A stretch of DNA of 64,000 nucleotides from CAVTRI01 sp963737075 (GCA_963737075.1 CAVTRI010000002.1:2356001-2420000); one strand, 5' to 3'; positions 52,440 to 62,529 are shown, counted from the stretch's first letter. Notes: a model not told the origin generated them from the sequence alone. Program-made: numbers and translations.

Positions 52440-53078
52440 TCACCCCGTCGCCGCCGTCCAGATCGCCAGGTCCAGCGCAGCGGGTTTGATGCCGAGGGCT
52501 CGGGCCGCCCGGATCACGACTTCCACGCAGTCCTCGTCGCTCAACCGGCGCCCAAGGGCGGCGGCGACGAAGCGGTGGACGTGCACGTCCGGCTTCACGG
52601 TGTCCACTCCATGGCGCATCACGAGCGACTGGAACACCGCCCGCCCAAGCCCCGGGACTCTGCCCGCGAAATCCCGTTTGAACTCCGCGTGCTCGGCCCA
52701 GCCGTTCAGCCCGTCCACGTCCCGTATCCCGAGGCTGCCGAAGAAGCCGACCAGCCGGCGGAGCTGGGAGCCCCGGGTCCACAAGTTGTAGCCCCACAGC
52801 CGTTGCGCCAGGGCAGTGTTGCCGTCCCTGTCGTCCGGGTACGCGTCGAGGAGCACCTCCAGCGTCGGCAGATCAGCCACGTGTGCCCGTGCCAGTGCAC
52901 GCTCGACGGTGGCGGTGCGCATCTGGTAGTCGAGGACGGTGATCATCAAGCTGCGCACGAAGTCGTCTTGCGGCTTGGGAGCCTCGGCCGTCGGGAGCCG
53001 GCGGGCGGCGGCGACGACTGCCTGCACGTCTGCCGCAGAAATCGGCGATGAGTTCTCGCTTGCCGTGACGTCAGCCAT
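52440..53078 (-). CDS. HhH-GPD-like DNA glycosylase fold protein
   Basis: A 212-aa helical protein. Residues 137-172 read GRVPGLGRAVFQSLVMR then HGVDTVKPDVHVHRFV, matching a helix-hairpin-helix followed by the PDxHVxR motif whose Asp is catalytic in endonuclease III-type glycosylases. The glycosylase Lys and the Fe-S cysteines are absent, so a monofunctional or inactive relative is likely. ATG start, 24 bases from the divergent BNR gene. Confidence 0.6.
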   Translation of the reverse strand: MADVTASENSSPISAADVQAVVAAARRLPTAEAPKPQDDFVRSLMITVLDYQMRTATVERALARAHVADLPTLEVLLDAYPDDRDGNTALAQRLWGYNLWTRGSQLRRLVGFFGSLGIRDVDGLNGWAEHAEFKRDFAGRVPGLGRAVFQSLVMRHGVDTVKPDVHVHRFVAAALGRRLSDEDCVEVVIRAARALGIKPAALDLAIWTAATG

Positions 53079-53102
53079 GTAAAACGAAACCTAGGAGAAA
53101 CG

Positions 53103-54214
<1,112 letters not shown>

Positions 54215-54218
<4 letters not shown>

Positions 54219-54511
54219 TACGGGTCGTGCTCCCGGCCCACCTTCGCACCCTCGCTGGCGTGAGAGGGGAAGTCGAGCTGTCCGTCGGGACACCCGCGAC
54301 GGCGGCGTCGGTCCTTGACGCGCTGGAGGCCCGATATCCGGTGCTGCGGGGCACCATCAGGGAGCATGCAACCAAGACGCGGCGGCCATTTGTGCGCTAT
54401 TTCGCATGCGAACAGGATCTCTCGCACGATCCTCCTGACCAGCCGCTGCCTGCTGCTGTCGCGGCTGGACAGGAGCCGCTGTTCATCGTGGGCGCCATGG
54501 CCGGAGGGTGA
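54215..54511 (+). CDS. MoaD/ThiS-like ubiquitin-fold protein
   Basis: A 98-aa beta-grasp protein starting at GTG with IRVVLPAHLRTLAG at the N-terminus, SVLDALEARYPVL, and a C-terminal Gly-Gly (IVGAMAGG) that in MoaD/ThiS is adenylated and thiocarboxylated. It is coupled to a BNR propeller gene, not to moa or thi genes, so a sulfur-carrier role for another pathway or protein tagging is possible. Confidence 0.82.
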
Positions 54512-54530
54512 CCCGGCGTTACCTGGCCCC

Positions 54531-55110
54531 CTACGCCTTTCCGCCCTGCCCCTGTCCGATCAGCGTGTCCGCTTCCTCCTTCGGAGGGCCGGCGCCATCC
54601 TCCGAAGCGGAGGGGGACGACGAAGCGGCGCTTGCCAGCACCACCATGCTGATCAGGGCGGCCGCGCTGGCGACGCCGCCGAGGAACGTGAGGCGCGCAA
54701 GCCGCTTCGGCAGGGCCGGTCCGAGCCGTATACGGCCGGGGCCGGCGGCGGCGAGGGCCAACGCCGCCGCCATGTTGCTGAGGGGTAGCTCGAACCCGCC
54801 CTTCGCCGCGAACGGCCCGTTGGATCTGTGCGTAGAAGCAGCGACGGCCATGGTGCTTGCGAGGGCCACCGGACCGAGAGGGTGAGCCACGCCGGTGATG
54901 GTCAAGGCCCCGCCGCCGATCTCCGATATCGACGCCGCCCGGGCCATGTGCTCCCCGGGGCGCAGCCCCATCTGCTCGAAGCCGGCGGCCACCGGGTCCA
55001 GACCAGGGCCGCCGAACGCGCCGAACAACTTCTGCCGCGCCATGCGCCACCAGGTAACCGCCGAGGACGAGGCGCCCGGCGAGGAGACCGAGGTTGCGAG
55101 CGGCGCTCAC
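54531..55110 (-). CDS. DoxX family membrane protein, one frameshift
   Basis: From GTG 55110: LGLLAGRLVLGGYLVAHGA in one frame, then QKLFGAFGGPGLDPVAAGFE in the next, exactly the DoxX order (AHGAQKLFG). One base of the CC at 55035-55036 (GG on the coding strand) is extra. Once joined it is about 193 aa with four hydrophobic segments, the ELGGG-like SEIGGGALTITG motif, and a charged C-terminal tail. DoxX proteins take part in membrane redox and thiol stress in mycobacteria. Either broken or an indel error. Confidence 0.78.
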
Positions 55111-55262
55111 GGCTGGCTCCCACGGACGGAAGCGGGACGGGCAGGAATGGCCTTGTCGATGTCACGCATGGCGACAAGCTAACGGCTGATCCGCCGCTCA
55201 CGCGACGGTGGCGCCCGACCCGGGTCACTCCCACCTGCCGGCGCACGATCCGAGGCGCAGTC

Positions 55263-57479
55263 CTACCGTCGGGTGTCGAACGCGAAGTCTTCTGACGGTA
55301 CCGGCCGGCCGAGAAGAAATCCCTGCACGAAGGGGATACCGAGCGCCCGCATTCGCTGCAGCTGGTCCTCGGTCTCGATGCCTTCGGCCACCGCGGAGAG
55401 CTCGAGCGAACGGCAGAGGTTGGCGATGGTCGCGAGCAGTGCCTCCGCCCGATCGTCGCCCACGCGAGCCGTAAACGACCGGTCGATCTTGACGAAATCG
55501 AACGGAAGGTCGGCGAGGTACGAGAGCGACGAGTAGCCGGTCCCGAAGTCGTCCAGGCCGATCAAGACGCCGAATGCCCGCAGCCGTTCGACCACGTGAC
55601 CCGCCCGATCCAGGTCGGACACGACCGCGCTTTCGGTCAGCTCCAGGCAGATACGGCCGGGTTCGACGCCGGTCTGGTCCAGTATGCGTCCGACGGTGTC
55701 GACGATGTCCGGCTCGGCGAGCTGGCGGCCGGAGAGGTTGACGGCGACGAAGAGGTCGTGGCCGTCTGCCGACCACCGCCGCGCCTGGCGGCACGCCTGG
55801 TCGAGCACCCGGCGCCCGAGGGGCACCACGAGGCCGGACTCCTCGGCGACGTCGACGAACTCCTCCGGTTCGAGCTGCCCCTGGTCGGGGGTCATCCACC
55901 GCACGAGTCCCTCGGCGCCGACCATTTCCCGCGACTCAGTGGCGAACACTGGCTGATAGTGGACCTGCAGCTCGTCGCGGGTCAGCGCCCGCCGCAGGCT
56001 GGACGCCACTTCCAGCACGTGTGTGACCCGATGTCGCATCGGGTCGGCGAACAACGCCACCCGGTCCTTGCCTGCCCGCTTCGCCACGTACATGGCGATG
56101 TCGGCCGCTGCGAGCAGGTCGTCGGGGCTGGTGTCCCCGCGGGTCGTGACCGCCATGCCGATGCTCGCCGTGACCACGACCGCCCGTCCCGCACAGTCCA
56201 CCGGCTCGGCCAACCGCACACGCAACCGATCAGCGAGCTCGCGGGCCTCGGCGACCGTGGTGCCGGTGCAGAGCACGACGAACTCGTCGCCGCCGAAGCG
56301 GGCGACCGTGTCAGCCCGACGGGCGCCGGCGACGATCCGTTCGGCCATCTCGGCCACGACGAGGTCGCCGGCGGCGTGGCCGAGGCTGTCGTTGACCACC
56401 TTCAGGTCGTCGTTGTCGATGAACAGCACGGCAAGGCTGCCCCCGGCGCGGGCCCGCATCCTCCGGAGGGCGTCAGCCATCCGTCGCAGGAGGAGCTCAC
56501 GGTTGGGCAGCCCGGTGAGGCTGTCGTGCAGCGCCCTCCGCCGCAGCTCCTCGTACGCCCGCTGCCGTTCAATGGCGGCGGCCAGGACATTGGCGACCGA
56601 CTCCAGGAACGAGGCGTCGTCGGCACTGAACACTCCCGGCGTGCGGGAGTAAGCCACGAGCGCGCCGTAGCTCGGGCCCTGGCCGGCGATTGGCGCCGCC
56701 CCACCGGCGTGAAAGCCGGCCTGCGCGAGCTCGGGGAGCACCGGCACCCGGTGGTCAACTCCAGCCTTGGCGTCGGCGTCCATGACCACCGACGAGCGGC
56801 CGCCAACCGCTAGGGCGCCCAGCACGACCGGCGGCGCCGCCGGGCCGCTCGGATTGGTGCGGGCGTCAACCCGCAGACGGCCGGATGGTTCGAGGGTCAC
56901 CACCGCGCAGTGGTCCACGCCGAGCACGCCGCGAACGACGTTGACGGCCCGGCCGAGAAGATGCTTGCCCGAGTTCCGGGCCAGGGCCTCCGTGCCGAGG
57001 CGGGCCACCGCTTCGGCCTGCGCGGCGCGGCGTCGCAGCCGTTCCTGAGCCTGGTGCCGGTCAGTGATGTTCCGGGAGGTGATCACGATGCCGCGGACCC
57101 CCGGGTCGGCCAGCTTGTTGCGGCCGACCGATTCCATCCACATCCACTCGCCGTTTTTGTGGCGCACCCGGTACTCAGCGGCCGCGGTGAACCCGTCGCC
57201 ACCCACGCTCACCTCGGCCAGGGCCGTTCGGGCAAACGACGCGTCGTCAGGGTGGATGAAATCGAGGGGGTGGGCGCCGATCAGCTCGTTTGGGGTGAAG
57301 CCGAGCTGCGGGGTGACGCTCGGGTTGCAGTACAGGTAGCGACCCTCGCCGTCGTGAACCGTGATGATGTCCCAGGTACTGCTGAGCAACGCCCGGAACC
57401 GGGCGTCGCTGGAAGTCTCTCCCGACGTGACACCGACCGTATCGAAATCGTAGTGCTGCGGTGGACCATACGATCTCAT
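55263..57479 (-). CDS. PAS-GAF-GGDEF-EAL c-di-GMP signalling protein
   Basis: A 738-aa multidomain protein without membrane segments. PAS at about 25-145 (RFRALLSSTWDIITVHDGEG to the PAC WMWMESVGRN), GAF at about 165-315, GGDEF at about 325-480 with intact RFGGDEFVVL and an RRAD I-site five residues before it, EAL at about 500-735 with GAEGLVRW (EGL in place of EAL), LELTES, LDDFGTGYSS and the KIDRSF Lys. Cyclase looks active; the phosphodiesterase retains its key acidic residues. The ATG is one base from the divergent marR start. Confidence 0.92.
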   Translation of the reverse strand: MRSYGPPQHYDFDTVGVTSGETSSDARFRALLSSTWDIITVHDGEGRYLYCNPSVTPQLGFTPNELIGAHPLDFIHPDDASFARTALAEVSVGGDGFTAAAEYRVRHKNGEWMWMESVGRNKLADPGVRGIVITSRNITDRHQAQERLRRRAAQAEAVARLGTEALARNSGKHLLGRAVNVVRGVLGVDHCAVVTLEPSGRLRVDARTNPSGPAAPPVVLGALAVGGRSSVVMDADAKAGVDHRVPVLPELAQAGFHAGGAAPIAGQGPSYGALVAYSRTPGVFSADDASFLESVANVLAAAIERQRAYEELRRRALHDSLTGLPNRELLLRRMADALRRMRARAGGSLAVLFIDNDDLKVVNDSLGHAAGDLVVAEMAERIVAGARRADTVARFGGDEFVVLCTGTTVAEARELADRLRVRLAEPVDCAGRAVVVTASIGMAVTTRGDTSPDDLLAAADIAMYVAKRAGKDRVALFADPMRHRVTHVLEVASSLRRALTRDELQVHYQPVFATESREMVGAEGLVRWMTPDQGQLEPEEFVDVAEESGLVVPLGRRVLDQACRQARRWSADGHDLFVAVNLSGRQLAEPDIVDTVGRILDQTGVEPGRICLELTESAVVSDLDRAGHVVERLRAFGVLIGLDDFGTGYSSLSYLADLPFDFVKIDRSFTARVGDDRAEALLATIANLCRSLELSAVAEGIETEDQLQRMRALGIPFVQGFLLGRPVPSEDFAFDTRR

Positions 57480-57480
57480 C

Positions 57481-57918
57481 GTGGGCGGAGATCAGGTGAC
57501 CGACGGGGACTACCGGCGACTGCTTCGGCTGCGCACCGGGCTGCGGTGGTTCCTGCACTGGAGCGACGAGCAGGCGCGCCGCGCCGGGCTGACCGGGCCG
57601 CAGCATCAGCTGCTGCTGGCGATTCGCGGTCACGACGACCCAAACGGGCCGACGATCGGCGACGTCGCCGGCTACCTCGCGCTGAAGCATCACAGTGCCG
57701 TCGGGCTCGTCGACCGCGCCGACGCGGCCGGACTGGTCGTGCGCCACCCTGACGCACGCGATCACCGGGCTGTCCGGCTGCGGCTCACCCCCAATGGGCG
57801 CAAGGCGCTGGCGGCCCTGAGCGCAGCCCATCTGGAAGAGCTGGCCCGTCTGGTTCCCGAGATCCAATCGATGTGGTCGGATCTCGACGCCCGCGCGGGT
57901 GACGGCGCGGGGAGCTGA
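57481..57918 (+). CDS. MarR family transcription regulator
   Basis: A 145-aa winged-helix regulator. GLTGPQHQLLLAIRGH (helix 2), IGDVAGYLALKHHSAVGLVD (recognition helix), and wing DARDHRAVRLRLTPNGRKAL. The GTG at 57481 abuts the divergent c-di-GMP gene, so the promoters overlap coding sequence; GTG 57496 is an alternative start. Confidence 0.9.
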   Translation: MGGDQVTDGDYRRLLRLRTGLRWFLHWSDEQARRAGLTGPQHQLLLAIRGHDDPNGPTIGDVAGYLALKHHSAVGLVDRADAAGLVVRHPDARDHRAVRLRLTPNGRKALAALSAAHLEELARLVPEIQSMWSDLDARAGDGAGS

Positions 57919-57934
57919 TCAGTCCCGAAGGCAA

Positions 57935-58516
57935 TCAGGGGGGCCCGAATCCGAGGCGGCGGCGCTCGGTGCCGGGTCCGGGGCGCCACACCTCGTCAAC
58001 GAGCCCGTATGCGACGGCGGCCTCGGCATCCAGCCACCTTCCCATGCCGAGGTCGGCTTCGACGTGCTCGACGGGGCGTCCCGACGCTGTCGCCAGCCGT
58101 GCCGCGAAGCTGGCCACCTGGGCCTGGTGGTGCTCCGCCCACGCCTCTATCTGCACCGCGCGTCCCTCCACGGTGGTCCGCGGTTCGCAAAGGTGGAAAC
58201 GCGCGTGCGGCGCTGCCCGCCGGACCGGAGCGGCGGCGACCACGCCGACGGCGGAACCTTCCGCCCGTCCGACACAGGTGGTCTCCACCGGCACGCCGAG
58301 CAGGTCGATGGTGTCGATGACGGCGAACGCCGCTTCCAGCGGCCCGCCTTCACTATCAACATGAAGGCTGACCGTCCCGTTGCCCGTGCCTTCAAGCGAT
58401 ATCAGCTCGGCGATCACCGCTGTCGCCTTGCCGTCGTCGAGAGGACCGCGCAACAACACGACCCGCCGATCGTGGAGGCGGGCGCGCAGCCACGCAGGCT
58501 CGCCGACGTCAGACAC
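57935..58516 (-). CDS. ClpP/crotonase-fold protease-like protein with degenerate catalytic site
   Basis: A 193-aa ClpP-like protein (RVVLLRGPLDDGKA strand, DSEGG at 54-58 for ClpP NSPGG). The catalytic Ser position in G83-x-A85-x-(S) is Gly87, with Ser88 beside it; the catalytic His of the ClpP ARxxLHQP motif is Cys110 in ARFHLCEP; Asp155 is kept. ClpP-like translocation-enhancing proteins (TepA) show related decay. It is 15 bases downstream of the CBS gene, probably in one operon. Probably not a peptidase. Confidence 0.75.
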   Translation of the reverse strand: MSDVGEPAWLRARLHDRRVVLLRGPLDDGKATAVIAELISLEGTGNGTVSLHVDSEGGPLEAAFAVIDTIDLLGVPVETTCVGRAEGSAVGVVAAAPVRRAAPHARFHLCEPRTTVEGRAVQIEAWAEHHQAQVASFAARLATASGRPVEHVEADLGMGRWLDAEAAVAYGLVDEVWRPGPGTERRRLGFGPP

Positions 58517-58531
58517 TAATGCGCTTGGGCA

Positions 58532-58969
58532 CTAGATCGCTGACCGCGACAGGTAGAGGTCTCGCAGGATGTTCGCCTCCGAGCGCATCTGGTCGAGCAG
58601 GTGCTTGACCGCGTCGCCCTGGCTCACCATGCCGACCAGTCGCCCGGCGTCTACTAGAGGTAGGTGCCGGATCCGCCGGTTGAGCATGGTCTGCAGCACC
58701 TGGGAGACGTTGTCGTCCGGAGAGCACGTCCGCACCGGAGAGGACATGATCTGGGCCGCACTCCGGTTCACGACGGTCGGCCACGTCGCCCCGACTGTCC
58801 GGACGATGTCCCTCTCGGTGACGATGCCCTCAATCGACTGACCGTCTTCGCTGACGATCAGTGCCCCGACGTTGTTCTGTCGCATCGTCCGCGCGATCTG
58901 TGCCAACCCGGTGGCCGCGGGCACGGTCACGACAGCCTTGCGAGCGCCCTTGAGATCGGCAACCTTCAT
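58532..58969 (-). CDS. two-CBS-domain protein
   Basis: A 145-aa protein of a CBS pair (Bateman module): first CBS about 15-65 with GIVTERDIVRTV, second about 75-135 with IRHLPLVDAGRLVGMVSQGD. Such proteins bind adenosyl nucleotides and regulate partners. ATG start; it precedes the ClpP-like gene and follows a GGDEF gene with a hairpin between. Confidence 0.9.
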   Translation of the reverse strand: MKVADLKGARKAVVTVPAATGLAQIARTMRQNNVGALIVSEDGQSIEGIVTERDIVRTVGATWPTVVNRSAAQIMSSPVRTCSPDDNVSQVLQTMLNRRIRHLPLVDAGRLVGMVSQGDAVKHLLDQMRSEANILRDLYLSRSAI

Positions 58970-59050
58970 GCCCGACTCCCTTCCCGACGGCGAGCCTCAC
59001 TCCCATTGTGGCCCGCGACGCCCGCAATGTCCGCGGTCTTCCGCCCTGTC

Positions 59051-59082
59051 CGCCGACCCGGTCGGGGGGTACCGGGTCGGCG
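59051..59082 (-). terminator. 12-bp perfect hairpin after the GGDEF gene
   Basis: CGCCGACCCGGT (59051-59062) and ACCGGGTCGGCG (59071-59082) are perfectly complementary around an 8-base loop, starting 24 bases beyond the stop of the minus-strand GGDEF gene and 82 bases before the CBS gene. A strong GC stem without a T-tract, as is common for actinobacterial terminators. Confidence 0.5.
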
Positions 59083-59105
59083 GGGGAAGGGGAGCTGAGT
59101 GCCGG

Positions 59106-59828
59106 CTAGTCCTTCCAGCGTCGGCTCGGGCCAGCGAGCGCTACCCGGTTGCCGCCGTCGTGCTTGGCGCCGTACATCGCGGCGTCGCTGCGCTGGAGCA
59201 GATGTTCGGAGTGCCCGTGGCACGACCGGGCCAGGCCGATGCTGACCGTGACGCTCACCGAGGTCTCCGAGCCCAGATGGGCGGGGATCGCGATCGGGGC
59301 GGCGATGGCGGCCCGCATCCGTTCCGCTGTCGCCCACACGAACCGACCCGGCGCGTCCTCCATGATGACGACGAACTCGTCACCCCCGAAGCGGCCGACG
59401 GTATCGGACGCCCTGGTCTGTTCCAGTAGCCGTTCGTTGACCGTTCGCAGGACGTGGTCGCCGACGCAGTGGCCATGGGCGCCGTTGATTTCCCGGAAGC
59501 TGTCCAGATCCGCGAACAGGACTGCCAACGGGAGCCCGGACCGGGCGGCCCGACGCAACCCCTGACGCAACCGCTCGTCGATCAGCCTGCGGTTGGCGGA
59601 CCCGGTGAGGGGATCATGGAGCGCCTGCCACTTCCAGCCCGGCCATGCGGGATGGGCCTCTCGCGAGGACCATTCGGTCGCGAGCCTGTCGGTGGGGGAC
59701 ACGAGCACCACCGGAGGGAATTCGTCGATCGCCTCCGAAGCGATATCGGCCCGGGGCAAAACCGACAGCCGAACCGGTGCCGGCGCCCAGCGCTGGAGGT
59801 GGTCGGAACTGATCGTGGCGTTTTGCAT
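59106..59828 (-). CDS. GGDEF diguanylate cyclase
   Basis: A 240-aa soluble protein. The N-terminal 65 residues match nothing I recognise. The GGDEF domain (about 68-235) starts HDPLTGSANRRLIDERL and has RFGGDEFVVI with an RASD I-site five residues before it, so product inhibition is likely. Later DAAMYGAKHDGGNRV. No PAS or receiver domain is present. A GTAC-box pair shared with the tetR promoter lies about 140 bases upstream of its ATG. Confidence 0.9.
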   Translation of the reverse strand: MQNATISSDHLQRWAPAPVRLSVLPRADIASEAIDEFPPVVLVSPTDRLATEWSSREAHPAWPGWKWQALHDPLTGSANRRLIDERLRQGLRRAARSGLPLAVLFADLDSFREINGAHGHCVGDHVLRTVNERLLEQTRASDTVGRFGGDEFVVIMEDAPGRFVWATAERMRAAIAAPIAIPAHLGSETSVSVTVSIGLARSCHGHSEHLLQRSDAAMYGAKHDGGNRVALAGPSRRWKD

Positions 59829-59967
59829 GGATTCCTGCCCGTTCTCGTCGTCCGTCGAAGAGCTCAGCTCCCGGCCCCGCCCGGACCGGGAGCTGAACTG
59901 AACCCGCCACCTAGAACTACCGCCGTCGCGGATGGTGACCGCTGGCCCCCTCGTCGTCGGTTTCGGC

Positions 59968-59997
59968 GTACAGTGGATGTTGCATGTACAGCGTATG
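59968..59997. promoter_or_regulatory. operator-like GTAC box pair A
   Basis: GTACAGTGGATG (59968-59979) and GTACAGCGTATG (59986-59997) are 18 bases apart. The same pair type occurs at 60801-60831 upstream of tetR, so the sites may be bound by that TetR protein and control the GGDEF gene. The remaining part of the 187-base gap shows nothing else. Confidence 0.45.
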
Positions 59998-60015
59998 TCT
60001 GACGGACGGTGGATG

Positions 60016-60786
60016 TCAAGACTTTTTTTTCGGCGACCGTCGTTCGTTGCCCAGCCGGGTCTGGAGCCCGGCCAGCAGCACGTCGAGCCCGAACTCGAAG
60101 TCGGCGCCCGCCAGATTCCCGGCGACCGCGGCGACGTTGGGAATGTCCTCCTCGGGAAGCGCCGAGAAGTACAGACTCAGGCGTGATTCACGGGTGCCGT
60201 CGCTACGTTGGTCTCTCGCCTGCAGGCTGGCGGGCCGCGCCGATGCGACAAGCATCGACGAGATCACATAGTGGTAGAGGAGAAAGAACCCGTGTGCCGC
60301 GTCCTGATCGCTGAACCCGGCGTCACGGAGGAGGCCGATCATGCGTTCGATGTTGGCGAGACCGTTCGGGCCGATGGTGACGCCATCCATGTAGACGCGA
60401 GCGAAGCCGGGGTGGGCTCGCCAGACGTCGTAGGTGTGGCGGGCGAGGACCCGGACCTTGTCCGTCCAGGCGCCTTGGGCGTCGCGCGCCGCGGTGACGA
60501 CGTCCGCCAGGATGAAATCGACCATGAGGTCGATCAGCTCCGCCTTGTCCGAAACGTGGTTGTACAGCGACATCGGCGTCACGTCCAGCGCGCTAGCCAC
60601 GCGTCGCATGGTGAGCCCCTCGAGGCCGTGTTCTTCGACGAGCGACAAGGCGGCCAAGACGATCCGCCGCCGGCTCAGCGGCTGCCGGGCCGGTGGCTCA
60701 TCCTCCTCCAAGCCGAGCCACCTGGGCTTTCCGTTTGCCCCTGCTGTTGCCGCCGGCGTTTGCTCACGCACCTGATTCTCCCGCAC
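60016..60786 (-). CDS. TetR/AcrR family transcription regulator
   Basis: A 256-aa repressor with a 38-residue basic, disordered N-terminus. HTH at about 40-85: RRRIVLAALSLVEEHGLEGL then MRRVASALDVTPMSLYNHV. The helical ligand domain is like TetR_C (VLARHTYDVWRAHPGFARVY). GTG start. Operator-like repeats lie on both sides (59968-59997 and 60801-60831), suggesting autoregulation. Ligand unknown. Confidence 0.9.
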   Translation of the reverse strand: MRENQVREQTPAATAGANGKPRWLGLEEDEPPARQPLSRRRIVLAALSLVEEHGLEGLTMRRVASALDVTPMSLYNHVSDKAELIDLMVDFILADVVTAARDAQGAWTDKVRVLARHTYDVWRAHPGFARVYMDGVTIGPNGLANIERMIGLLRDAGFSDQDAAHGFFLLYHYVISSMLVASARPASLQARDQRSDGTRESRLSLYFSALPEEDIPNVAAVAGNLAGADFEFGLDVLLAGLQTRLGNERRSPKKKS

Positions 60787-60800
60787 GCCTCCAGCTTAGC

Positions 60801-60831
60801 GTACGGCGTATGTTAGCGCGTACAGCGTTAC
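60801..60831. promoter_or_regulatory. operator-like GTAC box pair B upstream of tetR
   Basis: GTACGGCGTATG (60801-60812) and GTACAGCGTTAC (60820-60831), 19 bases apart, lie 15-45 bases upstream of the tetR start. They match pair A in sequence and spacing. Likely autoregulatory operator. Confidence 0.5.
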
Positions 60832-60844
60832 ATGATCGTGCAGG

Positions 60845-61831
60845 TCAGCGAGAAGGTCCGCGCTCGGCGATGCGCCGCTCGTACGAGCGGGCGTATACCT
60901 CGCCACGGATGCGGAAGATCTCGTCGTCGGGGTTTCCCTCGATCCCGGCTACGAGGCGCGCGGGGTTGAAGCTCAGTACTTCGCAGTCCGGGTCGTCGAT
61001 CACCCGATCCAGCCACAGCTGCCCGAGGACCACCCTCCGGCGCCGCCCGGGCCAGGGGCGGGTCGGATCGGCCACGTCGTCACCGGTATCGCCGATCTGG
61101 GCCCGCAGCACGAACTGGGCCCAGCGACTAGAGATCGCTTCGTCGAGCGCCTGGCGCAGGTCGGTCCCGGGCGGACCCCCGACGACGCCGGCGACCGGTT
61201 CCCAGTCCAGGCGCGCCCAGCAGCTGGCGCCCTCGGCGGTCGTGAGGCGGAAGGCGTGGATCGCGTGGTAGGCGAGGGTGGTGTAGCTCGCGGGGGACAT
61301 CTGGGCGCCAACGGCCGCCACGGCCGCGCCGGCCCGCGGATGGGCGTTGGCGAACGCGAACACGCCAGGCGCTGCCGAAAGCGTCCCCGGCGGGGGTTGG
61401 GGTGCGGGCGTGCGCAGGGCCAGCTGGTCCGCCACTCGGCGCCACAGCGGTTGAGGGAGCGCCGGGACGAGCTCCGCGGCAGCGGCAAACGCTTCGAACT
61501 CAGGAACGGTCCGGGCGAAGAACACGGGGATCGACGTGCTGATCAGGTCGCTTTCCCGTTCGCCGTCGAGGTGAAACTTGACCGCCATGCCCCGTACCGC
61601 CGGCGGCTCCGCAGGTGCGGCCGGGAGGCCGGTCCCGTCCGAGAAGCGGACGGTGACCGGGACCCACTGGCCAGCCAGATGCTCGGCCATGGTGAAGAGG
61701 GCCGCGATCGGATCGCCGCGGAACCGGCCAGCAGCGCAGATGCCGGGAGCGTGAATGGGCCGTGTCCCTGGCACGTGCCCCGGGGCGTCACACAAGATGT
61801 CGTCGATGAGAGCATCGGCGAGATCCGGCAC
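60845..61831 (-). CDS. catalase-related heme peroxidase (SrpA type)
   Basis: A 328-aa protein of the small catalase-family peroxidases. Distal His in PIHAPGICAAGRF (about 25-37), VRFSDGTG and IPVFFART as in catalase cores, and a proximal Tyr candidate in RGEVYARSYERR at the C-terminus. The Asn next to the FF motif in true catalases is replaced (TSIPVFF). GTG start, 37 bases from the divergent gene at 61869. No signal peptide. Confidence 0.82.
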   Translation of the reverse strand: MPDLADALIDDILCDAPGHVPGTRPIHAPGICAAGRFRGDPIAALFTMAEHLAGQWVPVTVRFSDGTGLPAAPAEPPAVRGMAVKFHLDGERESDLISTSIPVFFARTVPEFEAFAAAAELVPALPQPLWRRVADQLALRTPAPQPPPGTLSAAPGVFAFANAHPRAGAAVAAVGAQMSPASYTTLAYHAIHAFRLTTAEGASCWARLDWEPVAGVVGGPPGTDLRQALDEAISSRWAQFVLRAQIGDTGDDVADPTRPWPGRRRRVVLGQLWLDRVIDDPDCEVLSFNPARLVAGIEGNPDDEIFRIRGEVYARSYERRIAERGPSR

Positions 61832-61868
61832 GCGGGCATGCTAATGCCGCGAACAGAGGAGAACTCTG

Positions 61869-62529
61869 ATGGATAGGTGGCGTTCGGCCGCCGCTTCGGC
61901 AGCGCAGGCAGTGGGCGCCGAGGTGCTGACCGCGATGTGGGCGGCGATCGACTCGGTTCGAGCGGACCGCGCCTTCTCAGGCGAGGCGACGGCGACAAAT
62001 GGTGTGGCGCCCAGCCCCACCGACAGCGTGCAGCGAACCATGAACCTGGTGATGCCGCTGCGGTGGCCCGGTGTGGCGTGGAAGGGGGAGCTCGTCCAGA
62101 AGCTGTCCGACGCCAGCGAGGCGCTCGTGGTCGGGCTCAACAACGTGGGCACCGTCCACTTCGCCCGGTTCGACCTGGTGGCCGGCAACCTCTGCATGTT
62201 CTCGGTCTATGACGGCGAGTTCAGCACGTATATCCGTGACTTCGTGGCAACCGTCGGCGACGTCTTCGATACGGTCATGAGCTTCGTCAAGGATCCGCCG
62301 CCGCTCCCCGTGGCTCACAATGTCCACGAGTTCGTCAACTGGGTGGCTCGCCACGACATGTTTCAGTTCCCCGACCAGGGCACAGATTTGGCGCCGAATC
62401 TCGAGCGCGCTGGAACGGGCCGGCCTCGTCACCCTCTACCGCAACCGCGACGTCCAGCTCGGCGTGTACCGCGCCTATCCGGGGTACTCGGTGGCGCAGA
62501 TACGCCACCACCTGTCAGTCGGCTGGTGA
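61869..62529 (+). CDS. conserved-looking protein of unknown function, one frameshift
   Basis: Start ATG 61869 with GAGGAGA about eight bases upstream. The first frame gives NNVGTVHFARFDLVAGNLCM and FSVYDGEFSTYIRDFVATVG, then runs out of sense after MFQF. The +1 frame continues WRRISSALERAGLVTLYRNR and YPGYSVAQIRHHLSVGW to a TGA at 62527-62529. Removing one C of CCCC (62369-62372) joins them to about 219 aa. The TGA overlaps the Dyp ATG (TGATG), so the restored end fits operon organisation. I do not recognise the family; linkage suggests a role with the Dyp peroxidase. Confidence 0.65.

Noticed and set aside
59985..60040. T-run (eight T) near 60020 as an intrinsic terminator for an upstream plus-strand gene
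   Set aside because: It lies inside the 3' end of the minus-strand tetR gene (Lys codons) and no plus-strand gene precedes it.
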